From contig JAAXUF010000001.1 in NCBI GenBank assembly GCA_013336165.1, positions 186,001 to 250,000 of the forward strand: 64,000 nucleotides of DNA, read 5' to 3'. The notes beneath the pieces were generated by a model that was not told the origin of the DNA, ran no database searches, and saw only the letters and a program-made list of their open reading frames with translations. Below are positions 17,491 to 25,556 of this stretch, in pieces (position 1 is the first letter of the stretch; each line of letters opens with the position of its first letter). The position numbers and the translations under genes were made by a program. This stretch comes from Coriobacteriia bacterium. GTDB lineage: Bacteria > Actinomycetota > Coriobacteriia > Anaerosomatales > JAAXUF01.

Positions 17491-17667
17491 TTGTCCCGAG
17501 AGGTCGGACGCAGCGGACTCCGAAAGACGGTTGACCAGCAGCTGCCCGAGAGGGACCCGATGAAGGTGACAAGCCGTGAGGTGGTCACGCTGATACGGGG
17601 CCTTGGAGGTAAGAAACGGAAAACCGTTCCGGTACGAGGAACCCGTCGGCGAGGTCTCTCGGGATTA
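17491..17667 (+). ncRNA. Candidate small structured RNA, family unknown
   Basis: The segment starts at the predicted transcription start and its ends pair: CCCGAGAG (17494-17501) with CTCTCGGG near 17655-17662. Inside, GACGG pairs with CCGTC, GGTGAC with GTCAC, GACCCG with CGGGGCC (one mismatch), and AACGG-AAAA-CCGTT forms a small hairpin. The overall shape is a long rod with internal loops about 175 bases long, the size and plan of 6S RNA, but I could not match conserved 6S bases. CCCGAGAGG occurs twice (17494 and 17544), so alternative pairing is possible. No T-rich terminator is obvious. A 90-codon open frame here has no recognisable protein features. Confidence 0.5.
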
Positions 17668-17701
17668 CTACGTTCTCACACCCGGCTTGCCTGCCATCGT
17701 T

Positions 17702-18067
17702 TCAAGGCCGATACGTCAGCTTGGCGACCGGTGACTCCCATACACTCACTTCGACAACCTTGATCGACGGGTCGACGCGCAAGGCAAGACGCTCGTAGAT
17801 CTCCCGCGCAAGGTTCTCCGCGGTTGGATTCCGGGTGTCAAACGGTGCAACGTCGTTCAGGTACTTGTGGTCGTAGTCTTGCAGTACTCCAGCCAAGTCC
17901 TCTTTGAGACGCTTGAAGTCGTAGACGATTCCTATCTCGTCGAGCGTTTCAGCAGCGATCATGACCTCGATATCCCACGTGTGACCGTGCAACTGCCGAC
18001 ATTCGCCCGGATAGCCGTGCAGCGCGTGGGCGGCGTCGAAATGTGACTTGACCGTGAGTTCGAACAT
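17702..18067 (-). CDS. queD: 6-carboxy-tetrahydropterin synthase (6-pyruvoyl-tetrahydropterin synthase family)
   Basis: Second step of queuosine/7-deazaguanine synthesis. 121 residues. Zinc histidines are in SHFDAAHAL and LHGHTWDIEV; the catalytic Cys is in GECRQLHGH; VYDFKRLKEDL and a late Glu in VSVWESP complete the site. ATG at 18067 (MFELTVKSHF). It is the last gene of the iscR-led run, 20 bases after the RNase H gene. No other queuosine gene (queC, queE, queF) is in the window, so the partner genes are elsewhere. Confidence 0.9.
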   Translation of the reverse strand: MFELTVKSHFDAAHALHGYPGECRQLHGHTWDIEVMIAAETLDEIGIVYDFKRLKEDLAGVLQDYDHKYLNDVAPFDTRNPTAENLAREIYERLALRVDPSIKVVEVSVWESPVAKLTYRP

Positions 18068-18087
18068 GGCAGTCTCAGGCTCGCTTC

Positions 18088-18540
18088 CTAGAACAAGGTT
18101 GGGGCGGAGGAACCGCCGGGGCCGCACGGAGCGTCGCCGACCGTCCCCCGTGAATCCATCGCCGCATTTGCCATCGCGTCTGCTTGGACATTTTGCTCCC
18201 GGCGTACGTGAACCACCTTGGATGAACGAAAGGCTCGCAACAAGGCGGCGGCGCGCACAAAGAGCGGACGCAGGTTCTCATTTCGTACTCGGTACTGACC
18301 GTTGATCTGTTTGACCAGCAGCTCACTGTCCGCGTAGACGGTCACCTGGTCGAAGCCAAGCGCGGCTACATTCTCCAGTCCCCAGATCATCGCCTCATAC
18401 TCGGCAACATTGTTGGTCTGGCTGCCAAGAAACCGACCGCCTCGGCAGATGATTTCGCCGTCGCGCTCGATCACAAACCCGGCGCCGGCTGGTCCCGGAT
18501 TGCCGCGCGAGCCGCCGTCGGTTCGCAGTACCGCGCTCAC
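18088..18540 (-). CDS. Ribonuclease HI-family protein
   Basis: 150 residues with the RNase H fold: TDGGSRGNPGPAGAGFVI (first Asp), NNVAEYEAMIWGLE (Glu), VYADSELLVKQINGQY (Asp) and NVQADAMANAAM (last Asp), a complete D-E-D-D site. It is shorter than E. coli RnhA and lacks its basic handle, like the YpdQ/Rv2228c-type proteins of Gram-positives. GTG start at 18540 overlaps the upstream zinc-ribbon stop by four bases (GTGA), so the genes are translationally coupled. Confidence 0.88.
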   Translation of the reverse strand: MSAVLRTDGGSRGNPGPAGAGFVIERDGEIICRGGRFLGSQTNNVAEYEAMIWGLENVAALGFDQVTVYADSELLVKQINGQYRVRNENLRPLFVRAAALLRAFRSSKVVHVRREQNVQADAMANAAMDSRGTVGDAPCGPGGSSAPTLF

Positions 18541-19253
18541 TCATGATCCGATCTCACGACGATCATGCGGTGGCACTGTGGGCAGACGCCTATCGCATCC
18601 CCGGCCTCGAGACTGGCAACCCGCTGGGCGGGCAGCAGCATCCGACAGGCCGAGCACGCTCCAGCCTCCAGCCTCCCAACACCCACGCCGCCCTTGCTCG
18701 CTCTGACGGCCTCGTAGCGCTCGGCGAGCTCGACCGGCAGGCTGCTCGCGAGTGCGGCGCGCCTCGCCTCGAGTGCGGCGATTTCGCTCTGCGCCGCTCT
18801 TCCAACCGTTTTGTAACGTTCTACCAGCGCCGCATCCTTGGTCTTGAGCTGTTCAAGCGCTTCATCGATCGTGCCGATCTGCCCGGTCGCCTTTTCAACG
18901 CGCTCCATGAGCGCTATGGCCTCGACTTCCAGCTTGTCCCGCCTGCGTCTCAGCCCGTCCATCTCCCGGGTCATCGAGGTGATGGCACGATGATCCGTAG
19001 ACGCCGAGACCTTCGCCTGTTCACCCTTGATCTTCTCGGAGAGCATGAATACCTCGTCTTGGTGAGCCTTGAGATCCTTCTGCAGCTTGCCGAGCAGTAC
19101 CTCCGCTCTGGCATGCAACGCCATTACCTCACGCTGTTTCGCTCTCAATTCGAGGATCGCTTGTTTCTCCGGCAGTTCATCTAGACGCTTCTTGTTGCGG
19201 AGGATCTCCAGGTCAACGGCCTGAAGGTCGAGCAGTGCTGCAGCCTGAGTCAT
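18537..19253 (-). CDS. Coiled-coil protein with C4-type zinc ribbon (CT398-like)
   Basis: 238 residues. Residues 1-170 are a long antiparallel coiled coil with heptad leucines and many Glu/Lys/Arg; the C-terminus holds CSACRMLLPAQ and CPQCHRMIVV, two knuckles of a zinc ribbon. This matches the zf-RING_7/CT398-like family, often found beside NIF3 and RNase H genes as here. Function is unproven. ATG at 19253 has AAAGGAGATCCGG before it. It lies 11 bases after the NIF3 gene and overlaps the RNase H gene. Confidence 0.85.
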   Translation of the reverse strand: MTQAAALLDLQAVDLEILRNKKRLDELPEKQAILELRAKQREVMALHARAEVLLGKLQKDLKAHQDEVFMLSEKIKGEQAKVSASTDHRAITSMTREMDGLRRRRDKLEVEAIALMERVEKATGQIGTIDEALEQLKTKDAALVERYKTVGRAAQSEIAALEARRAALASSLPVELAERYEAVRASKGGVGVGRLEAGACSACRMLLPAQRVASLEAGDAIGVCPQCHRMIVVRSDHE

Positions 19254-19264
19254 CCGGATCTCCT

Positions 19265-20371
19265 TTAAGGGGTCCACCACCCTGGTATGGCTGGCAGAAC
19301 ATGCACTCCGTTTTGGTCGATGCCTGCAACCGACAGAACCGCGTCGCGCAGGAGATCGACAAGCGGCCATTCTGAGACGTCGTGTCCAAGCTCAATCACA
19401 GAAAGCCCTGAACCGACAGCTTCCAAGGCATCATGATAGCGTACCTCACCGGCGATCAAGACTGACGCACCGCTCGCGCGGACATCTCTCATCAATCCCC
19501 CACCTGACCCTGTTGCCGTCACGACGCGCTCGACCTCGGCGTGAGGGTTTCCCCAGACCCGCGGTCTGGCTCCAAAGACGCTGTGTGCTCGATCGGCAAG
19601 CTGCCCGAGTGGGACCGGCTCCCGCGTACAACACAGCATTCCCATCCGCGCCGACGAACGAAGAACCGCCGCCTCGAAGGCAACGATGACCGGCTCTTCG
19701 TACGGATGAGCCGATCGAGCGGCAGCCAGAACGGCGAGTCTGTGTCTTCTCGGCGCAACCATGCGTACCTCCACCTCGGTTGCGGAGGATCGTTCACCCG
19801 GTGAGCCAATGTAGGGCGTACCAGTCTCAGGAGCCGTGAACTCGCCGGCTCCGACGGCGGACGTAAACGCGCAACCCACATAGTCGCCCACACGACCTGC
19901 TCCGGCTGCGGTCATCGCGCTGATGATGCCCTGTGCGCTCTCGGGCGGCACGAAGACGCTGATGAGCAGCATCGGCATCGGCGCCTGCTCAACGGGTCCT
20001 TCGGGCACGAGGTCCAGCAACTCGCCGAGGAGTCGCCCGGCACGCGGAGCGCGATCGAGATTGGTGTGCGCATTCACGAGAGCGACCCCGGCGTCGACCG
20101 AAGCGAAGACAATGCCTGCTGCTCCGTCGCTGGGCACAAGCCGGTCGGGAGACGTCAGGAACGCCGGATGGTGCGTCACAAGCACATTGGCACCGAGCGA
20201 GACAGCCTCAGCGAGCGCTTCGCGTGTAGGGTCGAGAGCGCACACCACGCCCGTAACCAACCGGTCGGGATCGCCCACGAGTAGTCCGACGCGATCCCAG
20301 TCCTCCGCCCACTCCGGTGGGAAATTCCGAGCGAGCGCATGCTCTATGTCTGCGATGCGAACGGTTGTCAC
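19265..20371 (-). CDS. NIF3-like dinuclear metal-centre protein (DUF34)
   Basis: 368 residues. The N-terminal half has EDWDRVGLLVGD and VTHHPAF (metal His pair), NAHTNLDRA, and the C-terminal half GEVRYHDALEAVGSGLSVIELGH, which supplies the rest of the metal site. The middle (about residues 130-240) is the PII-like insertion seen in longer members. Sometimes annotated GTP cyclohydrolase I type 2, but that activity is not established for the family. GTG at 20371 overlaps the previous stop by four bases. Confidence 0.9.
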   Translation of the reverse strand: MTTVRIADIEHALARNFPPEWAEDWDRVGLLVGDPDRLVTGVVCALDPTREALAEAVSLGANVLVTHHPAFLTSPDRLVPSDGAAGIVFASVDAGVALVNAHTNLDRAPRAGRLLGELLDLVPEGPVEQAPMPMLLISVFVPPESAQGIISAMTAAGAGRVGDYVGCAFTSAVGAGEFTAPETGTPYIGSPGERSSATEVEVRMVAPRRHRLAVLAAARSAHPYEEPVIVAFEAAVLRSSARMGMLCCTREPVPLGQLADRAHSVFGARPRVWGNPHAEVERVVTATGSGGGLMRDVRASGASVLIAGEVRYHDALEAVGSGLSVIELGHDVSEWPLVDLLRDAVLSVAGIDQNGVHVLPAIPGWWTP

Positions 20372-21189
20372 AGCGCCAACTCCCTCCATCCTCCGGAGCC
20401 GTCGGGAAAAGCGACACTCGCGTAGCCTGCGCGCGCCATGGCGTCGTAGACCTCTGAGATCCCTTCGCCTACCTCACTTGGCGCGTGAGCGTCTGATCCT
20501 GCAGTCGCGCTCACGCCGGCGTGGTGGAATGCGCGCAGCAGATCGAATGCGGGGTAGATCTCTCCTACCGGCTTGCGCAGCCCCGCCGATGAGACCTCGA
20601 CCCGTACACAGCCCTCTGACGCGGCTGCTGCGGCCTCGCGGTAGAGATCGCATGGGTCAAACGACGGACGGTGTCCGAACTTCTTCACCAGGTCCGGGTG
20701 CGCCATCACGTCGAAGAGCCCCGAGCGCGCCGCGCCGCACCACCGGTCGAAGTAGGCTCGCCACACCGAGTCGATATTTCGGGTATCCCATTCGGCGATT
20801 CGGCTGGGGTCGTCGAATGCCCAGCCGTCTTCCAGAAAGTGAACACTGCCCAAAACGACGCTTACACCGCGGAGACGCAGTTCCTTAAGGGTCGCAGCCG
20901 TCTGTGCTGCACGGCCGGGAAGATAGTCGGCTTCAAGGCCGGTCACGATGGCAATCTCCGGATGCAAGTCCCGAACTGCGGCGATCTCGGCGAGGTAATC
21001 ACTCATCTCTTCCGACCTCATGGACAGCGTGCGAGACGGATCGAGGTCCTCCGGCAGCGCGAGATGCTCTGTGAAGACGATACCCGATAGGCCTCGCTCG
21101 ATGGCCACGCGGACGCATTCCTCCGCTGTGCCGGCTGCGTGGCCACACCGGCGCGTATGAATGTGGCAGTCTGTCAGTTCGCGCGACAT
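20368..21189 (-). CDS. PHP-domain phosphatase, histidinol-phosphatase (HisJ) type
   Basis: 273 residues. Metal-binding PHP motifs: DCHIHTRRCGHA at the start, IVFTEHL, TGLEADYL, VLGSVHFL, MAHPDLVKKFG and AGSDAH near the end. This is the polymerase-and-histidinol-phosphatase type that makes histidinol. No other his gene lies next to it (hisC is 16 kb away), so the substrate is not certain. ATG at 21189 overlaps the end of mnmA by 16 bases. Confidence 0.83.
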   Translation of the reverse strand: MSRELTDCHIHTRRCGHAAGTAEECVRVAIERGLSGIVFTEHLALPEDLDPSRTLSMRSEEMSDYLAEIAAVRDLHPEIAIVTGLEADYLPGRAAQTAATLKELRLRGVSVVLGSVHFLEDGWAFDDPSRIAEWDTRNIDSVWRAYFDRWCGAARSGLFDVMAHPDLVKKFGHRPSFDPCDLYREAAAAASEGCVRVEVSSAGLRKPVGEIYPAFDLLRAFHHAGVSATAGSDAHAPSEVGEGISEVYDAMARAGYASVAFPDGSGGWRELAL

Positions 21190-22259
21190 ATGGTCCCTCC
21201 GCCGATCACGACGTCTCCCCTATAGCATACGACGGCCTGGCCGGGAGCGACTCCAAGAAGAGGAGAATCGAACACCACGTCAAGCGTATCACCCACAACT
21301 GAAGATTTCGCGGCCTGTGGCTCCATGCGGTATCGCACGACGGCGGCAACATCCTCTGTCGGCTCGCCGCCCCAGACGATGTCATCTGCCTCGACCCGCG
21401 TTATGGCCGAGGCTTCACGCGGGCCGACGACGACCCGGTTTGTTCCGAACTCCACGCCGAGTACATAGAACGGCCCTCCGCTGAGGCCAAGCCCCTTGCG
21501 TTGGCCTACAGTGTAGTTGGCGATCCCTTCGTGCGTGCCCAGAAGTTTTCCGTTGACGTCAACGATCTCTCCGGGCACCAGAGCATCGGGCCTTCTCTCG
21601 CGCACGACACGAGTGTGCTCCCCAGCCGGCGCGAAACAGACCTCTTGGCTGTCTGGCTTCTCTGCAACGTGGAGGCCGAGGCGCTGGGCATACGCGCGAA
21701 CGTCATCTTTGTGAAATTCGCCCACAGGGAAGAGAACATGCTCCAACTGAGTACGTGTGAGCCGGTAGAGGAAGTACGACTGGTCCTTCCACAGGTCCAA
21801 GCCGCGCGCAAGCCTGGGTACCCCGTCCGGTTCGCGCACGATTCGCGCGTAGTGTCCTGTAGCAAGGAAACCGGCCCCCTGCAGCGACACCTTGGCGAGC
21901 AGCTCAGAGAACTTCAGGCGATCGTTGCAGACGATGCAAGGATTGGGAGTAAGCCCTCGTGCGTAATCGTCGGCAAACGGGCCAACGACCTCACGCTCGA
22001 AAGCATCACGAAAGTTCAAGGTATAGTGCGGTATTCCGAGGAGGTCGCACACCCGCCGAGCGTCCCGGACGGCCGAAACCGAGCAACAGCCGCCTTCATC
22101 TTCCGATGACGGCCACAGCTGCATTGTGACGCCTGTGACGTCGTATCCCTGCTCGATGAGCAGGGCAGCCGATACGGACGAGTCGACTCCACCGCTCATG
22201 GCGACGAAGACGCGTTTCGTCGCGCCTTTCCCCGCGCTGTCAGCGGGGCGAATGCTCAC
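21174..22259 (-). CDS. mnmA: tRNA-specific 2-thiouridylase
   Basis: Thiolates U34 of tRNA-Glu, -Gln and -Lys. 361 residues. PP-loop MSGGVDSSVSAAL at the start, catalytic Cys in NPCIVCNDRLKF and second Cys in SQEVCF, and GHYARI; the C-terminal beta-barrel ends VVIGGGTICRAN. GTG at 22259 overlaps the nifU stop by four bases (GTGA) and has GAGG ten bases upstream; an ATG three codons earlier has the ribosome site too close. The position behind iscS and nifU fits its need for sulfur from cysteine desulfurase. Confidence 0.95.
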   Translation of the reverse strand: MSIRPADSAGKGATKRVFVAMSGGVDSSVSAALLIEQGYDVTGVTMQLWPSSEDEGGCCSVSAVRDARRVCDLLGIPHYTLNFRDAFEREVVGPFADDYARGLTPNPCIVCNDRLKFSELLAKVSLQGAGFLATGHYARIVREPDGVPRLARGLDLWKDQSYFLYRLTRTQLEHVLFPVGEFHKDDVRAYAQRLGLHVAEKPDSQEVCFAPAGEHTRVVRERRPDALVPGEIVDVNGKLLGTHEGIANYTVGQRKGLGLSGGPFYVLGVEFGTNRVVVGPREASAITRVEADDIVWGGEPTEDVAAVVRYRMEPQAAKSSVVGDTLDVVFDSPLLGVAPGQAVVCYRGDVVIGGGTICRAN

Positions 22260-22729
22260 AGGCCGCATGCCTCGGCGTCATCGTGTGGCTCGTCCTCGTC
22301 GGAATGAGGATCGAAGTTTGGGTCGGCCGACTTCACTTCGCCGGCAATGCGTTCACGCCCGTGCTTGACCAAGTAGTCGTCGACTGCGACCTTGAGGCCG
22401 TCGGTGGCAAGTACCGAGCAGTGCATCTTCGCGGCCGGCAGACCACCCAACTCATCGGCAACTTGCTGCTTCGATATGCCTACGGCGTCCTGAATAGACA
22501 TGCCTCTTGCAAGTTCAGTGACGATCGATGAGGTCGCGATGGCAGCGCCACACCCGAGCGTCTGGAATTTGACGTCGGAGATATGGTCCGTGTCGTCAAC
22601 CTTGATGGTGATCTTCATGATGTCGCCGCAGACAGGGTTGCCGACCTCCCCTACTCCATCGGCGTCTTCGATCACTCCGACGTTACGCGGGTTATTGAAA
22701 TGCTCCATGACCTTCTCGGTGTACTGCAA
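22256..22729 (-). CDS. nifU: Iron-sulfur cluster scaffold protein (IscU/NifU N-terminal type)
   Basis: 157 residues. QYTEKVMEHFNNPRNVG is the conserved start; the three cluster cysteines are in GNPVCGD, TLGCGAA and KMHCSVLA. A charged C-terminal tail (DPHSDEDEPHDD) of about 30 residues is extra to the minimal scaffold and unconserved. I chose the TTG at 22729, with AGGAGAC eight bases before it. It follows iscS by about 30 bases and is coupled to mnmA. Confidence 0.93.
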   Translation of the reverse strand: MQYTEKVMEHFNNPRNVGVIEDADGVGEVGNPVCGDIMKITIKVDDTDHISDVKFQTLGCGAAIATSSIVTELARGMSIQDAVGISKQQVADELGGLPAAKMHCSVLATDGLKVAVDDYLVKHGRERIAGEVKSADPNFDPHSDEDEPHDDAEACGL

Positions 22730-22760
22730 CGTAAAGTCTCCTAACAACGATCGCTATGCA

Positions 22761-23948
22761 TTAGCGGGAAGCAGATCCAAACATTCTCTCGTACACAGGC
22801 GACATCTGGCGCAGACGCTCGACGATGGGCGGAAAGACCTCGAGGAAGTAGTCGACATCGGCCTCGGTCGAGAAACGGCCCAGAGACAGGCGAAGCGACC
22901 CATGCGCGATTTCCTGACGAACGCCGATAGACAACAGCACGTGACTGGGTTCGAGAGAGCCCGACGAGCATGCCGAGCCGGTTGAAACCGCAATTCCTTT
23001 GTTGTCGAGCTGCAGAAGCATGGCTTCGCCCTCGACACCGTTGATGAGAAGCGAGGCTATGTGGGGCAGTCGAGGACCCACCGGCGCGGTGGCCTGCGTG
23101 TTCTCAAGCGCGGATATGACTCCGTCAGTCAGCCTGTCGCGCAAACGCGAGAGCCGCTCAATCTCAGCCTGCTGGCCTTGAAGCGAGAGTTCGAGCGCCT
23201 TGGCGAAACCGACTGCGCCGGGTGTGTTCTGAGTGCCGCTTCTGCGCTTCGACTCTTGTCCTCCGCCTCGAATAAACGGAGAAAACGGGGTGCGCTTCCT
23301 CAGGTACAGCGCCCCGAACCCTTTCGGACCATAGATCTTATGGCTTGAGAACGATGCGGCATCCACACCGAGTTCCTGAACGTCAAACGGGATCTTGCCC
23401 AGTGTCTGGACTGCATCTGTGTGCATCAGCGCGCCACCCTCATGAGCGACGACTGCAAGCTCGGCCATCGGGTTGATCGACCCGATCTCGTTGTTTCCGT
23501 GGATGATCGACACGAGCTTGGTGTTAGGCTTCATCGCTGCGCGCAGGTCTTCCGGTGACACATGACCGTCGGTTCTCGGCTTGAGGATCGTGACCTCATA
23601 GCCGAGACGCTCAAGGTGGTGAGCGGGCTCCAACACGGCATGATGCTCATACGCCGAGACGATGAGATGTGCCCCGCCGTCCGGCGCGATTCTTGACAGA
23701 ATACCGAGAAGTGCGGCGTTGTCGGACTCGGTTCCGCCGCTGGTGAAGATGATTTCTTCTGGAGTTGCAGCCCCGATTGAGGCAGCTACGCGCTCACGTG
23801 CATCCTCAAGCGCCCGATATGCGTCACGGCCAAGCCCGTAGAGTGAGTTCGCATTGCCGAACCTCTCGGTGAAAAATGGCAGCATCTCGGCGACCACACG
23901 TTCATCAACCGGTGTCGTGGCGGCACAATCGAAATACACGGTGTTCAT
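22761..23948 (-). CDS. iscS: Cysteine desulfurase (IscS/NifS)
   Basis: PLP enzyme that supplies sulfur for clusters and tRNA thiolation. 395 residues. VYFDCAATTPVDERV at the start, THGN-type loop region IIHGNNEIGSINP, PLP lysine in FSSHKIYGPKGFGAL, and active-site cysteine in TGSACSSGSLEPSHVL. ATG at 23948 overlaps the iscR stop by four bases (ATGA) and has AAGGAG before it. Confidence 0.96.
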   Translation of the reverse strand: MNTVYFDCAATTPVDERVVAEMLPFFTERFGNANSLYGLGRDAYRALEDARERVAASIGAATPEEIIFTSGGTESDNAALLGILSRIAPDGGAHLIVSAYEHHAVLEPAHHLERLGYEVTILKPRTDGHVSPEDLRAAMKPNTKLVSIIHGNNEIGSINPMAELAVVAHEGGALMHTDAVQTLGKIPFDVQELGVDAASFSSHKIYGPKGFGALYLRKRTPFSPFIRGGGQESKRRSGTQNTPGAVGFAKALELSLQGQQAEIERLSRLRDRLTDGVISALENTQATAPVGPRLPHIASLLINGVEGEAMLLQLDNKGIAVSTGSACSSGSLEPSHVLLSIGVRQEIAHGSLRLSLGRFSTEADVDYFLEVFPPIVERLRQMSPVYERMFGSASR

Positions 23949-24400
23949 GACTGCTCCTTGTCTTGCGGAGTACCTTTGCTCTGGTCCAACAAACCTTGCG
24001 TGGAGGCCAGTGATGCCAGCGTCGTCGTCGCGAAAACGTCCCTGAGTGCATCGGTCGCTCGCGCCCACACCGGAGCTGCAGCACACGATCCGCTGCAGCT
24101 GCAGATCTCATCGCGTTCGCTATCGCATACGCTTGAGGTTAGGGGGCCTTCGAGTGCCTGAACAACATCAAGCACGGTGACCAACTCGGGGTCTCGAGTC
24201 AGTGCAAACCCGCCATGTGCCCCGCGGACTGCGGTCACGATACCCGAGCGGCGAAGCAAGACGAGCAGTTGCTCGAGGAAGCGGGGCGGAATGTTCCTGC
24301 GCTCGGCGATCTCACGTGCACTCACCGGGCCAGCGCCATGAGTACAGGCCAAGTCGATCGCGGCAAGCAACCCATACTCGCTCTTTGCGGTCAATCTCAC
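23945..24400 (-). CDS. iscR: Rrf2-family regulator IscR
   Basis: 151 residues. Winged helix with LTAKSEYGLLAAIDLA, IPPRFLEQLLVLLRRSGIV and VRGAHGGFAL, then a cluster-binding loop with four cysteines in a short run (CDSERDEICSCSGSC); E. coli IscR has three. Probably senses a [2Fe-2S] cluster and represses the operon. GTG at 24400 has GAGGGG seven bases before it. First gene of the iscR-iscS-nifU-mnmA run, with its promoter and a candidate operator directly upstream. Confidence 0.92.
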   Translation of the reverse strand: MRLTAKSEYGLLAAIDLACTHGAGPVSAREIAERRNIPPRFLEQLLVLLRRSGIVTAVRGAHGGFALTRDPELVTVLDVVQALEGPLTSSVCDSERDEICSCSGSCAAAPVWARATDALRDVFATTTLASLASTQGLLDQSKGTPQDKEQS

Positions 24401-24421
24401 AGGTATCCCCTCTGCTGGCAA

Positions 24422-24474
24422 TTCCTACTAACTCAGTAATGATTGTATGATACCCCTTGGATGGGGCGTGTCAA
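24422..24474 (-). promoter_or_regulatory. Promoter of the iscR operon with a candidate IscR operator
   Basis: On the minus strand TTGACA (24469-24474), 16 bases, TATCAT (24447-24452). Just downstream TACTGAGTTAGTA is an imperfect inverted repeat placed around the transcription start, the expected place for autorepression by IscR. The operator assignment is inference. Confidence 0.6.
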
Positions 24475-24834
24475 ATCTCTGTGATGGTCTATTCCCACTG
24501 AGGCACTCAGATTTCAGAATTCGGCTGATCGGTGTGCCGAATCTCACGGGCATCGCACGATGAATCGGTTGTCGATACGTCCTGTTGTCGCCCGATGGTA
24601 GCCTGTCGTGACATGTATCGGACCGTTTGTCAGATGGTCCCGTGCCGTTCTTGTAGACGGACAACCCAGTCGGCTAAGATAGCGCCCCGTCTCGTTTTGC
24701 GAGACAGAAGTGTGGGAGCAAGGTTCATGGTTGACAGCCGCTGGCGGCGAGAACCCACTGTGCCTGATGCGCTAGAGGCCCGGCAGGTGCAGTCGCAGCG
24801 GCCGGGCCTCTCACTGTATGCATGCCGTATTCGG
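24475..24834. other. Intergenic stretch with several strong hairpins, no protein gene seen
   Basis: About 360 bases between ribE and the iscR promoter. On the plus strand there is TTGTAG, 18 bases, TAAGAT (24655-24684), then a hairpin GTCTCG-TTTTG-CGAGAC, an arm in which GTGGG, GGTTC and GCCGC pair with GCGGC, GAACC and CCCAC, and a long stem AGAGGCCCGGC with GCCGGGCCTCT at about 24774-24817. The last stem may be the terminator of ribE on the minus strand. A small RNA is possible; see the finding. Long plus-strand open frames here are shadows. Confidence 0.4.
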
Positions 24835-25503
24835 CTATCGACCTTCTCTGAACTCGCGAAGCGCATCGCCAAGTCCGCGCCGAGTGGTTTCCGGACCTTC
24901 CGCGCCAGTTCGAGCGTAGAGGTCTACGAAGCGTTTGACGTACCGGGCCATGATGTCCACCTCGATGTTGACCATCGAATCGATGGGCTTGTCTCTAAGG
25001 GTGGTGCTCTCCTCCGTTTGCGGAATGACAGCAGCCGAGAATCCCTCGCCGCGAACCTGCGCGACAGCCAGCGAGATGCCGTCCACAGCAAGCGAACCTC
25101 TCGGCACGATGTATTCCATCAGTGCGGGAGGCATGTGGAACGTATATATCGTCGAGTTACCGGCGGCCTGGCGCATGACAAGTCTACCCACGCCATCGAC
25201 GTGACCGGTGACCATATGCCCACCCATACGGTCGGAGAACCGAAGTGCGCGCTCAAGATTGACGGTTGATCCGCTCCTCAGATCGCTGAGCGTCGTGCGA
25301 TCCAGCATATCGCCGCTCACGTCGGCGACGAAGGCACCACGTTGGAACTGCGACACCGTGAGGCTGACACCATCCACACAGATCGAATCGCCCATTGCCA
25401 TGTCTCGACCAAAATCCGGTGCATAGACCTGCAACCGAACGCCGCCGGACACCGCCTGCACCGCCGTGACGGAGCCTCGGGTTTCGATGAGTCCTGTGAA
25501 CAT
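24835..25503 (-). CDS. ribE: Riboflavin synthase alpha chain
   Basis: Dismutates two lumazines to riboflavin. 222 residues made of two similar barrels: MFTGLIETRGSV, then VDGVSLTV, and in the second half GGHMVTGHVDGVGR and AVDGISLAV. ATG at 25503 has GAGGGGGAA upstream. It follows rpe by about 50 bases. No other rib gene is near and no FMN riboswitch was found in front, so regulation seems to follow rpe. Confidence 0.95.
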   Translation of the reverse strand: MFTGLIETRGSVTAVQAVSGGVRLQVYAPDFGRDMAMGDSICVDGVSLTVSQFQRGAFVADVSGDMLDRTTLSDLRSGSTVNLERALRFSDRMGGHMVTGHVDGVGRLVMRQAAGNSTIYTFHMPPALMEYIVPRGSLAVDGISLAVAQVRGEGFSAAVIPQTEESTTLRDKPIDSMVNIEVDIMARYVKRFVDLYARTGAEGPETTRRGLGDALREFREGR

Positions 25504-25556
25504 GCTTCCCCCTCGCCTAGTTCGCTCGCATTGGTCCAAAACCGGCCGGTAGTCAG

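Noticed and set aside
17535-17620. Resemblance to group II intron segments (GCTGATACGGG)
   Set aside because: No domain V hairpin or intron-encoded protein is present; the short match is probably chance.
17491-17763. A 90-codon plus-strand frame inside the candidate RNA
   Set aside because: No ribosome site, very basic composition and overlap with the 3' end of queD; structure explains the region better, though a small peptide cannot be excluded.
20368-21189. Assignment of the PHP protein as definite HisJ (histidinol phosphatase)
   Set aside because: Motifs support the PHP type, but no histidine genes adjoin it, so I left the gene symbol blank.
24532-25269. A 245-codon plus-strand frame over ribE and the gap
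   Set aside because: Half of it is antisense to ribE and there is no family similarity.
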